DNA from: Aurantiochytrium sp. KH105
Lineage: Eukaryota > Sar > Bigyra > Thraustochytrida > Thraustochytriidae
Direction: 5' to 3'
Assembly (NCBI GenBank): GCA_003116975.1
Contig: BGKB01000028.1
Span: forward strand, 62,001-126,000
Length of the DNA: 64,000 nt
The notes beneath the pieces are model-generated. The model had not been told where the DNA came from and ran no database searches. It saw only the letters and a list, made by a program, of their open reading frames with translations. Each line of letters opens with the position of its first letter. The stretch's first letter is position 1. A program made the position numbers and the translations under genes. Shown in pieces: positions 27,458 to 36,890 of this stretch.

Positions 27458-28531
27458 TCAGTACAGACGAGCCGTACCCGGGAACTTGACAATGATCTTG
27501 CCGCACTCCTCGTTAGCTTGGAGACGCTTGTAAGCCTCATTGATGGCCTCCGTATCCTCGAAGTCGATGGAAGAGTCAATGCTTTGTTCAAGCAGACCCG
27601 CTTCAAACCATTCCGCGAGCTGCTTGATCTCGAGACCATTGGGCTGCAGCAGGACCGTGTCAAAGCCGCGACGCTGCACATTGAGGCCGATCGAGTTTGC
27701 AATAATCTTGCGCAGCTGGTCGAGAGGGTTTGCATTTAAGAGCAGGAACTTGCCGCCGCGAGCCAGCAAAGTGTAGCTTTGGGTCTCAAAGGAGAGCTGA
27801 CCCTCCTCGAGCGGGATCCGAGGATCCGAGATGGCATCCACGATGAGATTACACTCGCCCTCGGCCACGACCTCGGCCAGGGTTTGCTCGTCGAGATTCA
27901 CGAGAGCATCGGCGTCGATGCTCTCAAGTGCCTCAAGCTTGTTCCCGTAGTCGGCGAGAATGACCTTCTCCGCGCCCAGGAGACGGGCCTGGCGGGCGAA
28001 CATGCCTCCCGTTGCATTCGAGGCGCCAATGACCATGATTGTCTGGCCCTTGGCAAACTTGTTGAACTTCAAGCCTTGGTGCGCAGTGAGTCCGCTCACG
28101 CTAAAGGCGGCGGCTTGCTCGTCGGCCATGCCGTCCGGGCGGTACGAGATTTTGTCGGCGTCTCCGCACACGAACTCGGACAAGGCGCCAGACTCGCACA
28201 TGCCAAAGACGACCTGGCCGATGGCGAATGGGAACATGTGGACCTTGTCGCCTCCAACCCACCCGAGCTTCTCGATGACGCCTACAAATTCGACGCCCAC
28301 GGGTTCGGAGGGGGCCTTGCTGACGAGGTCGACGCTGTTGAGCGCGGCGTAATGGACCTTGATAAGGACCTGCGTCGTGGTCAGCTTCGGGAGCTTGACG
28401 TCGTCAATGAGCTCGACCTTCCTCTCCTTTCCCTCCTTCAAGAAGACGAGACCGCGCATGCTCGGGCTTCCGCCCTTGGCGCGGAACGACTTGCGCCAAA
28501 TCATGTGTCGCAGCGACTCCACGGTCTCCAT
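27458..28531 (-). CDS. MDR-superfamily oxidoreductase (quinone-oxidoreductase-like)
   Basis: The product is 357 residues from the ATG at 28531; the frame opens at a TTG at 28681. The GroES-like N-domain has VLIKVHYAALNSVDLVSK and VGVEFVGVIEKLG. The nucleotide-binding domain has AAAFSVSGLTAHQGL and VIGASNATGGMFARQAR, where the usual GxxGxxG is partly changed (ASNATGG). It ends GKIIVKFPGTARLY, as is usual for zinc-free quinone oxidoreductases. The zinc-binding cysteines of alcohol dehydrogenases are not seen. An NADPH-dependent reductase of quinones or enones is inferred, resembling RTN4IP1/QOR-type enzymes. Confidence 0.85.
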   Translation of the reverse strand: METVESLRHMIWRKSFRAKGGSPSMRGLVFLKEGKERKVELIDDVKLPKLTTTQVLIKVHYAALNSVDLVSKAPSEPVGVEFVGVIEKLGWVGGDKVHMFPFAIGQVVFGMCESGALSEFVCGDADKISYRPDGMADEQAAAFSVSGLTAHQGLKFNKFAKGQTIMVIGASNATGGMFARQARLLGAEKVILADYGNKLEALESIDADALVNLDEQTLAEVVAEGECNLIVDAISDPRIPLEEGQLSFETQSYTLLARGGKFLLLNANPLDQLRKIIANSIGLNVQRRGFDTVLLQPNGLEIKQLAEWFEAGLLEQSIDSSIDFEDTEAINEAYKRLQANEECGKIIVKFPGTARLY

Positions 28532-29525
28532 TGTCCTCGTCCTCGTCCCCAGGCCCGAGCTCCGCTGCCTCGCGCCCAAGTCCCCCAATCCGCCTCTGCG
28601 CTTCCGCCAAGCGACCGAGCACTTCTCTCTGCCCAGCACGCACGCGAATACCTCCCTCGGCCTCCGGGTCGTGCGCCGCAAGCGGGTTTGCCGCGACGAC
28701 CTCGAGCGCGCCTTGCTCGGCTCCTGCTCCTCCTACTAGTACCTACCGACCCGGCGTCGCCCGGTCAACCAGGTCAATCAATCGATCGATAGCACACACA
28801 GAGGACCTCCGCCTCGCGAGCCGCCGCCGCTGCGAGAGAGAGAGACCTTTGCGCTCGCCCCCTCCTTGCCGGCGCCGCGTCCGCTCGGCCTCGGCCGGCA
28901 CGCGCGAGCGAGCGACCGAGCGAGCGACCGACCGACCGAAGGAGCGACGGCCGTGTCGCTGTCACTATCGCTGTGTCACTATCGCTGTCTCACCGTCGCT
29001 GTCACTATCGCTGTCGCTCTCCACTCCTCTCCTCTCCTCTCTCCTCCGGTCCTGTCTGGAACGACGAGCGGCTCCGGCGCGCTCGCGGCCCCGGCGTTGG
29101 CCTCAAGAAGCGGCGGCCAGCTCAGCCCGGCGTGGCGGCGTGGCGCGGCATGGCGGCTGCCGTGGCTCGATGTTGACGCTCCCAGGTCGGTTGGCGCGTG
29201 TTTGCTCTACGCGCGGGTCCGCGTGCCCCCGCCCATACTGGCGCCGGCAAGGAGGGGGGCAGCGCAGACGTTTCGCGGCACGTGCCGCGTCAAGAAAGAG
29301 AGGGGCAACAAGGGCGAAAGGTTGAGTTGAGTTGATAGCCCACTCACTACGAGGGGAGACGAAAATCGTTCACGCGCGTCGCAACGGGATCCGTCGTGAC
29401 GGGTCAGGGCGAGAGATGAGCCGGGGATGGGGGACAAATGGCACCGTTCGCAGGCCAAGATCGCATCTGCCCTGTCGCGTAGCAGGGGCCGACGGTCATG
29501 CAGATCACGAAAGGAGAGTAAAGAC
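28532..29525. other. GC-rich intergenic region
   Basis: Upstream region of the oxidoreductase and 3' flank of the TMEM237-like gene. It contains CGAG/CGAC tetranucleotides (about 28,905-28,945) and a TCACTATCGCTG-type repeat near 28,960-29,015. No gene is supported; long frames are Arg/Ser/Pro-rich. Confidence 0.5.
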
Positions 29526-31154
29526 CTAGGCGAGACTGCTACGAATGTGCAGCTGCAGACGCACCTCCTCGAGGCCCGTAGACAAAGTCCTCTGCAGTGC
29601 CTCGAGGTCGTCAAGAGGGACGCCGTCGAGCTGCTTGCCCGTGAAGCGCGCAAGCTGCTCGCGACCGGCCTCGATCTCCCGCTCGTACTGATCAATCTTA
29701 GCAAAGCGCTTGCGACCGCGCAAAAGGTCGCGGTTCGTGTCCTTGCACACGAGCAGCCAGCCAAGAGCAGCGAAGCCGAAACGTAGGCAAATTGCGAGCT
29801 CCCAGGTCCGTGTGGTCCGCTCGAAGTCCGAGGCGACCACAAAGGTCCCTGATTCGCTGCTCGTGTACGCCTCGAACGCCGCGGTGATCTCATCCACGTA
29901 CGGCCAGGTCAGCAACGAGGTCACCAGACAACACGAGAACATGGCCCAGTATGCAAGCATCTCCACGCGCTCTGACGGGCTGCGCTCTGCCCAATTCAGT
30001 TTCTGATTTCTCTCTGCTGTCAACTTGTCACAGACGCCAACAAAGGAGAACACGCTCAGAAAGAAGAACATTCGCCGCACCTCACTGGCCAGCGGGCCAT
30101 AGATGCTCAAAAGCGTCTCTGCGTCATTGAGCTGTGTGACAACAATGAGCTGGAACAGAGAACCACCCGATAAAAGACCTTGGCCCACCATAAAAATGCC
30201 CTCCAAAACGTACTCGAGTTGGTCCATGAGCGAGCGCAGACGCTGCGGCGAATACTCTGATACCTCCTCCTCCGCGACGCGCCGGCCCTTTGTTCGTACC
30301 CGTCGCCCCGTCTCGTCAAGGTCATACAAAACGCGTTGAAACCGCCCGCCAACCGCGTCCTCGACAAAAACCTCCTCTCGCCAGCGCATCCCACGCGCAG
30401 CGCCAAAATGGCGCGAATGGCGCTGCGGCACCAGAACGCGCCCACGACAATTGTCCACCTCTGACCCGCGCTCGTACACGGGCACAGCGCTGTACACGTC
30501 GAGACTGGAGCAGACTGGAAGAGGCGCCTCGTCCAGCACAGGAACTGCGACATAGTCCCTGGCCTGCCCGGCTTGCAATACATTGCGACCCTCGAGGTCG
30601 CGCTTGTCGAGACGAATTGCCAGCTCCTTGCCAGTAATGAGCTGCCGCGACGCTGCCTCACGACGCCGTGCTTCTTCTTCCTCTTTATTCTTCATGTCGT
30701 GCGCTCGCTGTTCCTTTGCCGTTGTTGCGGAGAGCCGTCGTTTGCGCTGAGGTTTGGGAGACTTTGGTGCTTTTGAGGATGCCTTTGGTGTCTTGATCTT
30801 TTTTCGCAAGAGACTTTGCGTCCTACCGTTCTGATTGCTGAGCAGTTCGTCCTCGGACTCTTCATCGCTGCTGTCTGTGGTCGTGACGCGAGGTTTGTTC
30901 GCTTTGTTTCCAGCTTCCTGTCGGGCTCGCTTTTTCTTGCTATGTGTTGGGGTCGTCGTTTTCTGATTTGCGCGACTTTCGCTAGTTGTGCTTCTTTTCC
31001 TCGAGCGCTTAGAATCGTCGTCCTTTCGGCGCTTCGCCCCAGTCGCTGTGCCGCCGCCCAAGTCCTCATCCTCTTCGGAGCTCAGCTCGCTGTCGCTAAT
31101 GGCCTGAACCTCTTGCGCGTCCTTTTTCGCGCCACGCGAGAAGCGGCCAAACAT
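29526..31154 (-). CDS. TMEM237-like four-helix membrane protein
   Basis: The product is 542 residues. The first 190 are disordered, acidic then Lys/Arg-rich (LSSEEDEDLGGG, SKKKRARQEAG). A mid-region of mixed beta character follows. The C-terminus holds four membrane helices (about 321-345 EGIFMVGQGLLSGGSLFQLIV, 358-373, 398-418, 455-471), a short coiled stretch and an amphipathic end. The layout, a disordered basic N-half and a four-helix end with GxFxxGQGLLxG, matches my memory of TMEM237, a ciliary transition-zone protein. This is a pattern match, not a proven homology. Supporting context: the gene lies head-to-head with the flagellar gene DRC7. Confidence 0.5.
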   Translation of the reverse strand: MFGRFSRGAKKDAQEVQAISDSELSSEEDEDLGGGTATGAKRRKDDDSKRSRKRSTTSESRANQKTTTPTHSKKKRARQEAGNKANKPRVTTTDSSDEESEDELLSNQNGRTQSLLRKKIKTPKASSKAPKSPKPQRKRRLSATTAKEQRAHDMKNKEEEEARRREAASRQLITGKELAIRLDKRDLEGRNVLQAGQARDYVAVPVLDEAPLPVCSSLDVYSAVPVYERGSEVDNCRGRVLVPQRHSRHFGAARGMRWREEVFVEDAVGGRFQRVLYDLDETGRRVRTKGRRVAEEEVSEYSPQRLRSLMDQLEYVLEGIFMVGQGLLSGGSLFQLIVVTQLNDAETLLSIYGPLASEVRRMFFFLSVFSFVGVCDKLTAERNQKLNWAERSPSERVEMLAYWAMFSCCLVTSLLTWPYVDEITAAFEAYTSSESGTFVVASDFERTTRTWELAICLRFGFAALGWLLVCKDTNRDLLRGRKRFAKIDQYEREIEAGREQLARFTGKQLDGVPLDDLEALQRTLSTGLEEVRLQLHIRSSLA

Positions 31155-31197
31155 GATCCTTTTGCGTCTCCCGGCCGACCGGCGTGCGTGCTTGTTC

Positions 31198-31236
<39 letters not shown>
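31198..31236 (+). repeat. TTGC tetranucleotide tract
   Basis: About nine tandem TTGC units just upstream of the TMEM237-like ATG, between it and the TATA-like site. Confidence 0.9.
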
Positions 31237-31339
31237 GACTTGCCCGCTTGCCGGCCCCTACGCGGCGGGAGATGCTGTCGAGAGTTTGCTTGGGCTTTGC
31301 TTTCCGCCGGGATCGATCAAAACGTGGCCAAAGTCTCTC

Positions 31340-31347
31340 CTTTTATA
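31340..31347 (-). promoter_or_regulatory. Candidate TATA box for the TMEM237-like gene
   Basis: TATAAAAG on the minus strand, 186 bases upstream of the ATG. The identical octamer lies about 193 bases upstream of the vWA gene. Confidence 0.35.
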
Positions 31348-31959
31348 GTAAGCCCCTTAAGAGGACGATCAAAGCAGAGGCCAAGAAGCAACAAAGGACT
31401 TGAAAAGTGGTTACTTTTGGTCGGCACGCTCTCATTTCTTGTTGCTTGCCATGTACAACAATAAGTGTAACCTCAAAGTATGGGAATTAGGCTTAGCAGC
31501 ATCTACCTAAAAACCTACGAGGGGGTGTGTACTTTTCTGTGCAAAATGGCCGTTGGCAGTTTCGACTGCGAGCCTGACCATGGATGGGAGCGCGTCTGAG
31601 TTTGTTTATCGTATGACATAAGCCGGTTCTCTTGCTTATGGTTCGCTTAGACACGGAGAGAGGGAGGAGGGGAGGGGGAGAGAGAGAGCGAGAGAAAGAG
31701 TGCGCGCATGCGGGATAGGACCGCTGAATGAACCTTGGCGTAGAAGGTGGTGTGAGTGACACCTTTTTATTAGCAAGGACTCAGCGTGGCGACCCGAAGC
31801 CGACAAACACTTGCTCCCCGTGAGGTGAGTGCTCTTGCTCTCGCGGCAGCAAGCGGCGGGCAGAACTCAGGGCGCGCGCACGCGCGCCTCAAGTGCAAGC
31901 AAGCAAGCCAGTGAGCCAACTCGCTGGCGTCGAGACGCAACTCTTGCTCGCTAGCGCGA

Positions 31960-34900
31960 ATGCCAAGTGAGGAGATGTCTGCCGACGAGGCGAACGCCAT
32001 GCCTGAGCTCTTGCTCCATTCGCGCGGCGAAAAGGAGACCAAAGAGGGCAAAGAGGCGGATGTAGGAGAATCCGACGCCGTCAGCGACCTTGCTGACCTG
32101 AACGAAAACGAGGAGTCCGCGCGTGACCTGTTTCTCAAAGACCAGGTGTACACGTACGAGGGCCTCTTTAGCACCAAAGATGCGCGCATACAGAATGCTC
32201 TAGCTGACGCTGCACCGTACGCGTACCAAGAGAACTCCCGCAAGGAGGAACTCTGCCTTGAGTACGTGAACAACTTTGTGCGTCAGTTTGAGTCCCTCTT
32301 TCCCGATCGCAAAAAGCTCTTTGTGGCCCCCAAGAATGAGTGCGGCATTCGCAAATTTGTATGCACGACCATTAGGCCTACGCAGCTTCCCTTTCGTGCT
32401 CTTTACAACATTGCGCCAGCAGCCGATTTTTTCGCCCATTTTATGCAGTATGAACCCCTCGCCAACCCAATTGCGCCGCCAACGCACCTCCCATCCCCAA
32501 CCTTGACGTTGCAACATCAAGTTGGCGATGCATTTGATCTTTCGACGCTGCTATGCTCGTACTTGGTCGGCTCCGGCTACGACGCATACTGTGTATACGG
32601 GTATGCCCCGCGCGACGTAACTCTCTTGAACCGAACCGAGGAGGAATGTCCGCTACTTTTGGGCAAGGGTTACGTCCCAGCCGACGTTGAGGACGTCGAA
32701 CTCGAAGACCTACGTCCTCCCGAGGTTCGTGCTGCTACAGAATCCAAGGCCCGAGACGCCGAGGATGCCGCGGGTGTGCCCCCAGCAGCTTCTGGGCAGC
32801 AGACTGCGGAACAGTCTGCAGACATCATCGCGGACGCCGACGGATCTGCAGAGTCGAAACAAGCTGGCGACGATGCGGAAGAAGCCAACGAGGCTACGGA
32901 TGCCATGGGCGCCGTGACAACGAGCGGCGATGGAGACAACAACGGTGATGCATCCGAGGGAAAAGCACAGGACACTGAAGATGCCGAGGCTCAAGGCGAG
33001 AATAACGAAGACACGGGCGGCGAAGGCGATGGAGAAGATGCAGGGGCAGGTGACGCGCCGCAAAGCGAGGAGGGTGGCCCCGCAGCTGCGGCGAATGGTG
33101 ACGACACCGGCGAGAACCCATACGAGATTGTGGCATCAGGGTTGCGGAAATCCAAGTACTTGCAGCGCCTGGAGGAAGACCAACGACAAGCACAAGAGGC
33201 CAAGGAGGCGATTGAGGCGAGCAACCAGTATAACGAGCAGGCCGAAGAAGAGAGGGCGTATCTTGCTGCCAAGGCGGCATCGCCCGAGCCCCAAGACCCG
33301 ATCGCCAACGAGCGCGTACACTGCTGGATTCTCGTTCGTGCTGGTAAGCGGCAGCTCGACAAGACCTTCTTCCTGGAACCCACGACGGGGAAACTCTACG
33401 ACCTTCGTGGGAGCCCATACCTCGGCGTGGAGGCGGTCTGGAACAATAAAAACTACTGGGTCAACATGCAAATTGAGAGCGACGATCCTATGAACATTTC
33501 GTACAACCTCGAACTCACCGAGCATTGGGAACACATTTTCGTCGACAGTCTGAGTCAGGTCGAGGACAAAGCCGCGACGCCAGAGGACCACGATGTCCAA
33601 GCAGACCTTGGCAGTGGCGGGGTGCTCGCGCAACCGGCAGAGGACGAGGAGGAAGAGGCCGAGGACGAAACAAAAGAACAAAAGGACGAGGCAATTCTTG
33701 ATCTGCCTCCAACCTGGGTTTTAAAGCTCGTTCTCTCGCGTGACGCTTTCCGTCGGCGCTTCAACACGACTGGCCAGCGCACCCAGCTCTTTTTGAAAAG
33801 CAAACTCGAGTCTTACGCGCCCTACTTGCACCCGCACGGGCTTGTACAGCGTCTCGTCCTTTTTCGAGACCACGCTCGGACGATGCCAATTCAAGTGCGC
33901 GAATACTTTGCAAACCGACGCGACAAGCTCACGTGCCGAACGCGATATCCTCTTCAAAGCAGAATTGTGGAAGAGTTTGCAGAGGGCCGCGGGAGCGGCT
34001 TACGCTGCATCGACGAAGTGATTGGAAAGTCGCGTGATGTCTTGTTCTACAAGGGATCCCGCCTCGATGGTCTTGTGCAGCGATTTGAGATCATGAGCGA
34101 GGAGATTGTGGAAAGGTACGAGCACCGCGACGACCACCTCGAAACGCGATCCATGCGTCTCGCGTCACTTCAAGACGGCGAAGGTAATGACGGCGGTCGC
34201 AGCGCAGGCGGCGCAAGCGCAAGCGGACAGAGTGCAGCGGAGCAAAAGCGTGGAGAGGCTGGTTCAAAGCACGTCATGACGTTGCCTCGCGCGCACCAGG
34301 GCGGAGATCTTTCGATTCTCCAAATGAAGGAGGTCTTTTCGCGTGATCTGGACAAAGATGCCGATGAGGACATTTGCAAGCGGACCTTTAGTCTGGTCGA
34401 AGGCTCTATCTCCATCGTCTTCCATTACGCCAAGGGGCGCATCACGCGAAGTTCGCGTGTTTTCCACAAAGACTCGGGTGCGCCGCCCGAGATTGAGCTG
34501 GCCGGATCGTTTGCCAAGCCCTTGCGACAGTGCGAGATCGACGCGGAGATTCAGGTTAATCTGCAGGCAGAAAAGGATTGTTATCAGACAATTCGCGACA
34601 TGGAGCGCGAGATTCAGGACATTCTCGCGCTGCGCAAGCGTGAGGAGGCCAACGTGGTCTTGAACAAGAGCATCTTTGACACGGCGCGCGAGCGCTCCAA
34701 GCAGCAGGTCGTCAAGGACACTGAGACAAAGGAGGAGGAGGCCAAGAACCCGCTACATGTCGATTACTTGACGCCCTTCTTGCAGGATGCCAAGGACTTG
34801 GCAAAAATTTCGCGGGCCGAGGCGGAGGCGGCGCGCGATGCTTGCCTCAAGTCGCTCAAGGAACGTTTGTTGGAGCGCGCAAACATTATCCAGTGCAGGC

Positions 34901-35127
34901 TCGACGAAGAGAATGCTCAGCTTGCCAAGCGTCAGGCCGCCTTCCAGCGCAGCCGCGACCATGTCGACGGCGCTGACATTGAGTTTGAGCGTTTTTGCTC
35001 CGAGGCCATGTTTCGTATTCAGATCTTGGAGCAGCGTTTGGCGCGCCATGAGGAGTCTGCCCTCTCGGTGTACGCGAATTTGGACCAGAAGCTGCGCAGC
35101 GACCCGCGCCTCGAGATCCTTTTTTAG
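31960..35127 (+). CDS. DRC7: Dynein regulatory complex subunit 7
   Basis: The product is 1,055 residues. DRC7 (CCDC135; lobo in flies) is part of the nexin-dynein regulatory complex that links outer doublets and tunes dynein in motile axonemes. The N-terminal transglutaminase-like/peptidase-like domain is highly typical: KNECGIRKFVCTTIRPTQLP, then QHQVGDAFDLSTLLCSYL and GSGYDAYCVYGYAPRDV. A long acidic Ala/Asp/Glu/Gly insertion follows (about 255-395). Then come ERVHCWILVRAGKR and FFLEPTTGKLYD (the conserved middle) and YRFLD-type beta repeats. The C-terminal half has EYFANRRDKLTCR, GRITRSSRVFHKD and a coiled coil with SIFDTARERSKQQ. The only unusual part is the large acidic insertion. Motile flagella in this organism are implied. 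Confidence 0.93.
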   Translation: MPSEEMSADEANAMPELLLHSRGEKETKEGKEADVGESDAVSDLADLNENEESARDLFLKDQVYTYEGLFSTKDARIQNALADAAPYAYQENSRKEELCLEYVNNFVRQFESLFPDRKKLFVAPKNECGIRKFVCTTIRPTQLPFRALYNIAPAADFFAHFMQYEPLANPIAPPTHLPSPTLTLQHQVGDAFDLSTLLCSYLVGSGYDAYCVYGYAPRDVTLLNRTEEECPLLLGKGYVPADVEDVELEDLRPPEVRAATESKARDAEDAAGVPPAASGQQTAEQSADIIADADGSAESKQAGDDAEEANEATDAMGAVTTSGDGDNNGDASEGKAQDTEDAEAQGENNEDTGGEGDGEDAGAGDAPQSEEGGPAAAANGDDTGENPYEIVASGLRKSKYLQRLEEDQRQAQEAKEAIEASNQYNEQAEEERAYLAAKAASPEPQDPIANERVHCWILVRAGKRQLDKTFFLEPTTGKLYDLRGSPYLGVEAVWNNKNYWVNMQIESDDPMNISYNLELTEHWEHIFVDSLSQVEDKAATPEDHDVQADLGSGGVLAQPAEDEEEEAEDETKEQKDEAILDLPPTWVLKLVLSRDAFRRRFNTTGQRTQLFLKSKLESYAPYLHPHGLVQRLVLFRDHARTMPIQVREYFANRRDKLTCRTRYPLQSRIVEEFAEGRGSGLRCIDEVIGKSRDVLFYKGSRLDGLVQRFEIMSEEIVERYEHRDDHLETRSMRLASLQDGEGNDGGRSAGGASASGQSAAEQKRGEAGSKHVMTLPRAHQGGDLSILQMKEVFSRDLDKDADEDICKRTFSLVEGSISIVFHYAKGRITRSSRVFHKDSGAPPEIELAGSFAKPLRQCEIDAEIQVNLQAEKDCYQTIRDMEREIQDILALRKREEANVVLNKSIFDTARERSKQQVVKDTETKEEEAKNPLHVDYLTPFLQDAKDLAKISRAEAEAARDACLKSLKERLLERANIIQCRLDEENAQLAKRQAAFQRSRDHVDGADIEFERFCSEAMFRIQILEQRLARHEESALSVYANLDQKLRSDPRLEILF

Positions 35128-35821
35128 AAGGCGCGGAAAGGAAAAACAAAAAGAAAAAAAAAAGGAGAGAGGAAAAGGGGGAGGAGCGCGGAAGAGCGAG
35201 AAAAGAGGCGGAGAAGTCTTGATGGTCATTCTCTGCGCCCCGCCGCAAGCTCATGAATGCACGCCTTTACCGTATAAACCTATAAGAACACTATCGTTGT
35301 GATGTCCTCTTCATTTTGTAAAGTACATCGGGATCTTTCTGTTTTGGGGCTTCAGTCTGGCTGCCTGGGCTATCTGTGCCTTGAAGCGGTCTTGCATTGA
35401 ATAAACCGGTCTGGTCAACGTGGTCTTGCTCCGCACGTTCTTGCTGGAAAACATATCCCACATGCATCTTGTACTTCGTCGTACAAGGTGCACGGGACGA
35501 AGTACAAGGTGCACGGGCATGGCCCGCTCGCCAAGGCTCACCATGTCAGCAGCGCCAGCGTACTGTACGAGGCCAACTCTGTCGACGTTCTTCGTGCCCA
35601 CGTGTGTCAACTGGCTAGACCTGTCTGCTGCCCGAAGCCAACCCAACAATGCGCCGGTCAGTCAGCCACCTAGCCGGGCTGAAGGTTTGTAACGATTCGG
35701 CAGCGAACTCGTTTCCCTTGGTCCCCGCCGGCGCCGCAAGCTGTCCCCCTGCCGGCTCAGGAATCCCAGCTGGCTCACTCATCATAACAAAAAGTGCGAG
35801 TTCTCTAGACATCGCAAGAAC

Positions 35822-35822
35822 C

Positions 35823-35858
<36 letters not shown>
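35822..35858 (+). repeat. TGTC tetranucleotide tract
   Basis: About nine tandem TGTC units. Confidence 0.95.
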
Positions 35859-35859
<1 letters not shown>

Positions 35860-36450
35860 CCCTGCGTGTGTCCTGCTTCGGGGCTGTCTCGACAACTTGA
35901 GCGTCCTCGCGAACCGAACCGACCTGTGAGTCCAGGGCAGAGTCCAAAGGTCACTCGCTGTCCTAGCGAGTGAGCTCCAGAAGCCCCGGCAGTGCAGCGA
36001 TCAAAAAATGCACATTGATCTGTTCCACGGATACTGCTGCGAATGCCCAATAAAAAAGCCTGACCTAGGCCTACCTTACCAGTCAGGTCTGCCACCCGTG
36101 AAAACCGTGAAAGCATCGCACCGTTGCACAACCTCAGCTCCGCCTGCCATAATAAACCCAGCCCTTCTTCGCCAAAGTGACCGGAGACCGGCGGCCCTGC
36201 TGCAGGCTGCGCGCCCTTTTCCTCGGCCTCGTCTCCTCCCCTCGCTGCCCTTTCGCCGCGCCGCGCCGGTCCGAACGGGGCCCATGCATCTCCACCCTCT
36301 CCATCCTCGCCCTCTTCGCGCCCGCCCGCGCGTCCCAGTCCCGCTGTCCCAACGTCCCCCGATCCGCCGCGGTTCCGCCGCTGTTCCGTGCCCGGCGCGT
36401 TCCGGTCGATCGACGCCGCTGCGACGGGCAAAGCGAGGCAGGCAGAAGCA

Positions 36451-36535
36451 AGAAAGAAAGAAAGAAAGAAAGGAAGAAAGGAAGAAAGAAAGAAAGAAAG
36501 AAAGGAAGGAAGAAAGAAAGAAAGAAAGAAAGAAG
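36451..36535 (+). repeat. GAAA/GGAA polypurine tract
   Basis: An 85-base run of AAAG/AAGG units, all purines on the plus strand. In every plus frame it encodes Lys/Glu/Arg-rich nonsense, which falsely lengthens the DENN frame to 36177. Confidence 0.95.
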
Positions 36536-36695
36536 GCGGGCAGAGGCAGACAGTAGTCCTTCTTCTCGTTGCGCCCCGCCGGTATCGGCGGCGCCTCGCC
36601 TCGCGCGGCCGGCCTCGCGCGGCGCGGCGCGGCAGGCAGGCAGGGAGCGCGAGCGAGGCCCGCGCGCGCGGAGAGGCCGCGCGCGGCCCCCCGCG

Positions 36696-36696
36696 N
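36696..36696. other. Undetermined base (N) in GC-rich repeat
   Basis: The only N in the window, in CCGCGNCGCG. It marks a hard-to-sequence or collapsed region about 195 bases upstream of the DENN ATG. Confidence 0.95.
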
Positions 36697-36890
36697 CGCG
36701 CGCGGCCCGCCGCGAGCGAGGCCCGCGCGCGAGGCCGCCCCGGCGCAGCGGCGCGGCGCGGGACCCGGCGACCCGGATCGGTTTTGAAAAACGACGAGGA
36801 GGTCGAGCACGGCCAGGGCGAAAACCCCGGCTCGCGCAGCGCGGAGGACGCGGAGGAGGACGCGGCGCGGGGCCAGAGCGGCGCGAGGCG

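Larger units (their letters stand above)
31155..31959. other. Shared divergent upstream region of two flagellar-type genes
   Basis: An 805-base head-to-head spacer between the TMEM237-like gene and DRC7. It holds the TTGC tract, the TATA-like site and a GA/GGGA-rich stretch near 31,660-31,700. No gene is supported within it. Confidence 0.6.
35128..36890. other. 1.8 kb repeat-rich upstream region of the DENN gene
   Basis: It contains a TGTC tract, a long polypurine GAAA/GGAA tract, an inverted-looking segment near 35,466-35,520 (two copies of a GTACAAGGTGCACGGG-like word), TAGGCCTA at 36066-36073 and an undetermined base at 36696 inside a GCGCGC stretch. Long frames on both strands here are repeat-driven and rejected. 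Confidence 0.6.

Noticed and set aside
27779..28792. 337-codon plus-strand frame
   Set aside because: Antisense shadow of the MDR oxidoreductase.
31430..31460. X-box-like RFX site between the TMEM237-like and DRC7 genes
   Set aside because: Only loosely like the animal consensus (GTTGCTTGCCATGTACAAC has wrong spacing), and use of RFX factors in this lineage is not established.
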